Source: Pedobacter sp. (GTDB taxonomy: Bacteria > Bacteroidota > Bacteroidia > Sphingobacteriales > Sphingobacteriaceae). From it: a DNA stretch of 7,294 bases. The notes under the pieces were generated by a model. That model made no database searches. It had not been told where the DNA came from and saw only the letters and a list, made by a program, of their open reading frames with translations. Within the stretch, counting starts at the first letter, position 1; each line of letters opens with the position of its first letter. Positions 6,365 to 7,294 of the stretch are shown here, piece by piece. Where the stretch lies: assembly GCA_004295885.1 (NCBI GenBank), contig SEDG01000127.1:1-7294 (forward strand), read 5' to 3'. The translations under genes and the position numbers were made by a program.

Positions 6365-6424
6365 TCACCCCGAGCGTAGTCGAAGGGCAAACAAAGAAGA
6401 TTGAAGCGCACAGCAGGACTGCTG
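6365..6424. repeat. Dispersed intergenic repeat of the CGAGCGTAGTCGAAGGG type
   Basis: The segment at 6368-6387 (CCCCGAGCGTAGTCGAAGGG) matches a motif that I recall as very common between genes in Bacteroidota, often written GTCATCCTGAGCGxAGTCGAAGG. It can fold as a bulged hairpin (CCC-CGA / TCG-GGG). A second perfect hairpin, CAGCAG (6411-6416) and CTGCTG (6419-6424) with a GA loop, follows 23 bases later, and the pair may be one repeat unit. No open frame here looks coding. With the palindrome at 6211-6293 this accounts for most of the gene-free stretch 6201-6505; the remaining 6425-6505 shows nothing I can name. Confidence 0.5.
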
Positions 6425-6505
6425 AATCCACAAAGAACTGGCATTGTTTTTCAAATACCAACACCTTTAGCTATATCATTGCTCTTTGCTCCTTTATCCT
6501 TATTC

Positions 6506-7294
6506 CTACTTAAACAATCCAGGAAACTGATTTGGCTTACTCTCGTTCATCATGGCGTAAACAGTCTCAATAACGTCGTCAACAGAAGGTTTGCTAAAAT
6601 AATCTCCATCTGAGCCATAAGGCGGACGATGCGCTTTTGCACTTAACGTTTTTGGTTGTGCATCTAACAAATAATAACCTTGTTGTACTTCTAAGATTTG
6701 CTGCAAGATAAAAGCTGTTCCACCTCCAGGTACATCTTCGTCAATCACCAACAATTTATTGGTTTTTTGTAACGATTTCTTACAAAGTTGGTCGGTATCA
6801 AAAGGTAAAAGCGTTTGCGGATCTATTATTTCTATTGAAATACCTAAATGTTCTAATTCTTCGGCAGCTTCCTCTACAATTCTAAGTGTCGAACCATAAG
6901 TAACAACTGTAATGTCTCTACCTTCTTTGATAATTTCGGCTTTACCCAGCGGAACAGTGAACTCGCCAACATTATCTGGCAGTTTCTCTTTTAAACGATA
7001 GCCATTTAAACATTCGATAACCAATGCTGGTTCATCTGCCCTGAATAGCGTATTGTACATTCCGGCGGCTTGTGTCATGTTACGCGGCACACAGATATGC
7101 ATACCACGTAAGGATCCTAAAATCATTCCCATCGGTGAGCCAGAATGCCAAACGCCTTCTAAACGGTGACCTCGAGTACGCACAATTACTGGCGCTTTCT
7201 GACCAGCTTTGGTACGGTAAGATAAACTTGCTAGATCATCACTTAGGATGTTTAATGCATAAAGTAAATAATCTAGGTATTGAATTTCGGCAAT
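6506..7294 (-). CDS. 2-oxo acid dehydrogenase E1 component, beta part (5' end outside window)
   Basis: The thiamine-diphosphate E1 enzyme decarboxylates a 2-oxo acid, such as pyruvate or branched-chain 2-oxo acids, and passes the acyl group to the E2 lipoyl domain. The 262 visible residues are the C-terminal part. The frame stays open to the window edge, where AEIQYLDYLLYALNILSDDL and SYRTKAGQKAPVIVRTRGHR precede the GTG at 7183, so that GTG is internal and the gene continues beyond 7294. The first part is the end of the transketolase-type pyrimidine-binding domain (GVWHSGSPM, LRGMHICVPRNMTQAAGMYN, PALVIECLNGYRLKEKLPD). A complete transketolase C-terminal domain follows, with GRDITVVTYGSTLRIVEEAA, IEIIDPQTLLPFD, VIDEDVPGGGTA and a closing HRPPYGSDGDYFSKPSVDDVIE. 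In Bacteroidota this subunit is often fused behind the alpha subunit as one protein of about 650-700 residues; the alpha part would be off the right edge. Substrate cannot be told from this fragment. Confidence 0.9.
   Translation of the reverse strand: MAEIQYLDYLLYALNILSDDLASLSYRTKAGQKAPVIVRTRGHRLEGVWHSGSPMGMILGSLRGMHICVPRNMTQAAGMYNTLFRADEPALVIECLNGYRLKEKLPDNVGEFTVPLGKAEIIKEGRDITVVTYGSTLRIVEEAAEELEHLGISIEIIDPQTLLPFDTDQLCKKSLQKTNKLLVIDEDVPGGGTAFILQQILEVQQGYYLLDAQPKTLSAKAHRPPYGSDGDYFSKPSVDDVIETVYAMMNESKPNQFPGLFK

Noticed and set aside
6401..6613. 70-codon plus-strand open frame starting in the intergenic repeat
   Set aside because: It runs antisense into the 3' end of the E1 gene, uses a TTG start inside a repeat, and has no family resemblance.
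1..7294. CRISPR arrays, tRNA or rRNA genes, riboswitches, toxin-antitoxin or phage-defence modules
   Set aside because: No regularly spaced direct repeats, no cloverleaf or rRNA-like sequence, and no recognisable defence or toxin domains in any frame.

Overview
The window is AT-rich chromosomal DNA from a Bacteroidota bacterium, most likely Sphingobacteriaceae (Pedobacter-like). I infer this from gene content: a TPR-type sensor kinase beside a LytTR regulator, a DUF1684 lipoprotein-like secreted protein, a DUF6498-like membrane protein and a Bacteroidota-style 2-oxo acid dehydrogenase E1. Shine-Dalgarno sequences are nearly absent before the genes, and some intergenic motifs resemble the Bacteroidota promoter consensus (TTG / TAnnTTTG). 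The genus is an inference, not a database result.

Layout, left to right. Positions 1-131 are intergenic and carry two oppositely oriented arrays of a degenerate 7-bp repeat. Positions 132-731 hold the N-terminal half of chorismate synthase (aroC), which breaks off at about residue 189 and has no C-terminal half; it is probably a pseudogene. Two same-strand genes follow, 33 bp apart: a small membrane protein with a GTG start (842-1408) and a secreted DUF1684 protein (1442-2044). After 130 bp comes a LytTR-type response regulator (2175-2921, +). Directly abutting it, tail to tail with no base between the stop codons, is a large TPR sensor histidine kinase (2922-5240, -). A 207-bp divergent spacer with a dyad-symmetric element separates the kinase from a multi-spanning membrane protein (5448-6200, +). 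A 305-bp gene-free stretch (6201-6505) holds two repeat-like elements. The window ends in the C-terminal part of a 2-oxo acid dehydrogenase E1 component (6506-7294, -), whose 5' end lies outside.

How the genes relate: the kinase and the LytTR regulator are the only pair with an obvious functional link, a candidate two-component system in which a periplasmic TPR/coiled-coil sensor signals through a HisKA/HATPase core. They are not co-transcribed, and HisKA kinases are not the usual partners of LytTR regulators, so the pairing is only inferred from position. The E1 gene is metabolic. The two small envelope genes and the DUF6498-like gene have no assignable role.

I did not find a defence island, CRISPR array, transposase, RNA gene or other clearly new system. 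The items most worth checking are the decayed aroC, the heptad arrays flanking it, the zero-spacer convergent two-component pair, and the dyad upstream of the kinase.
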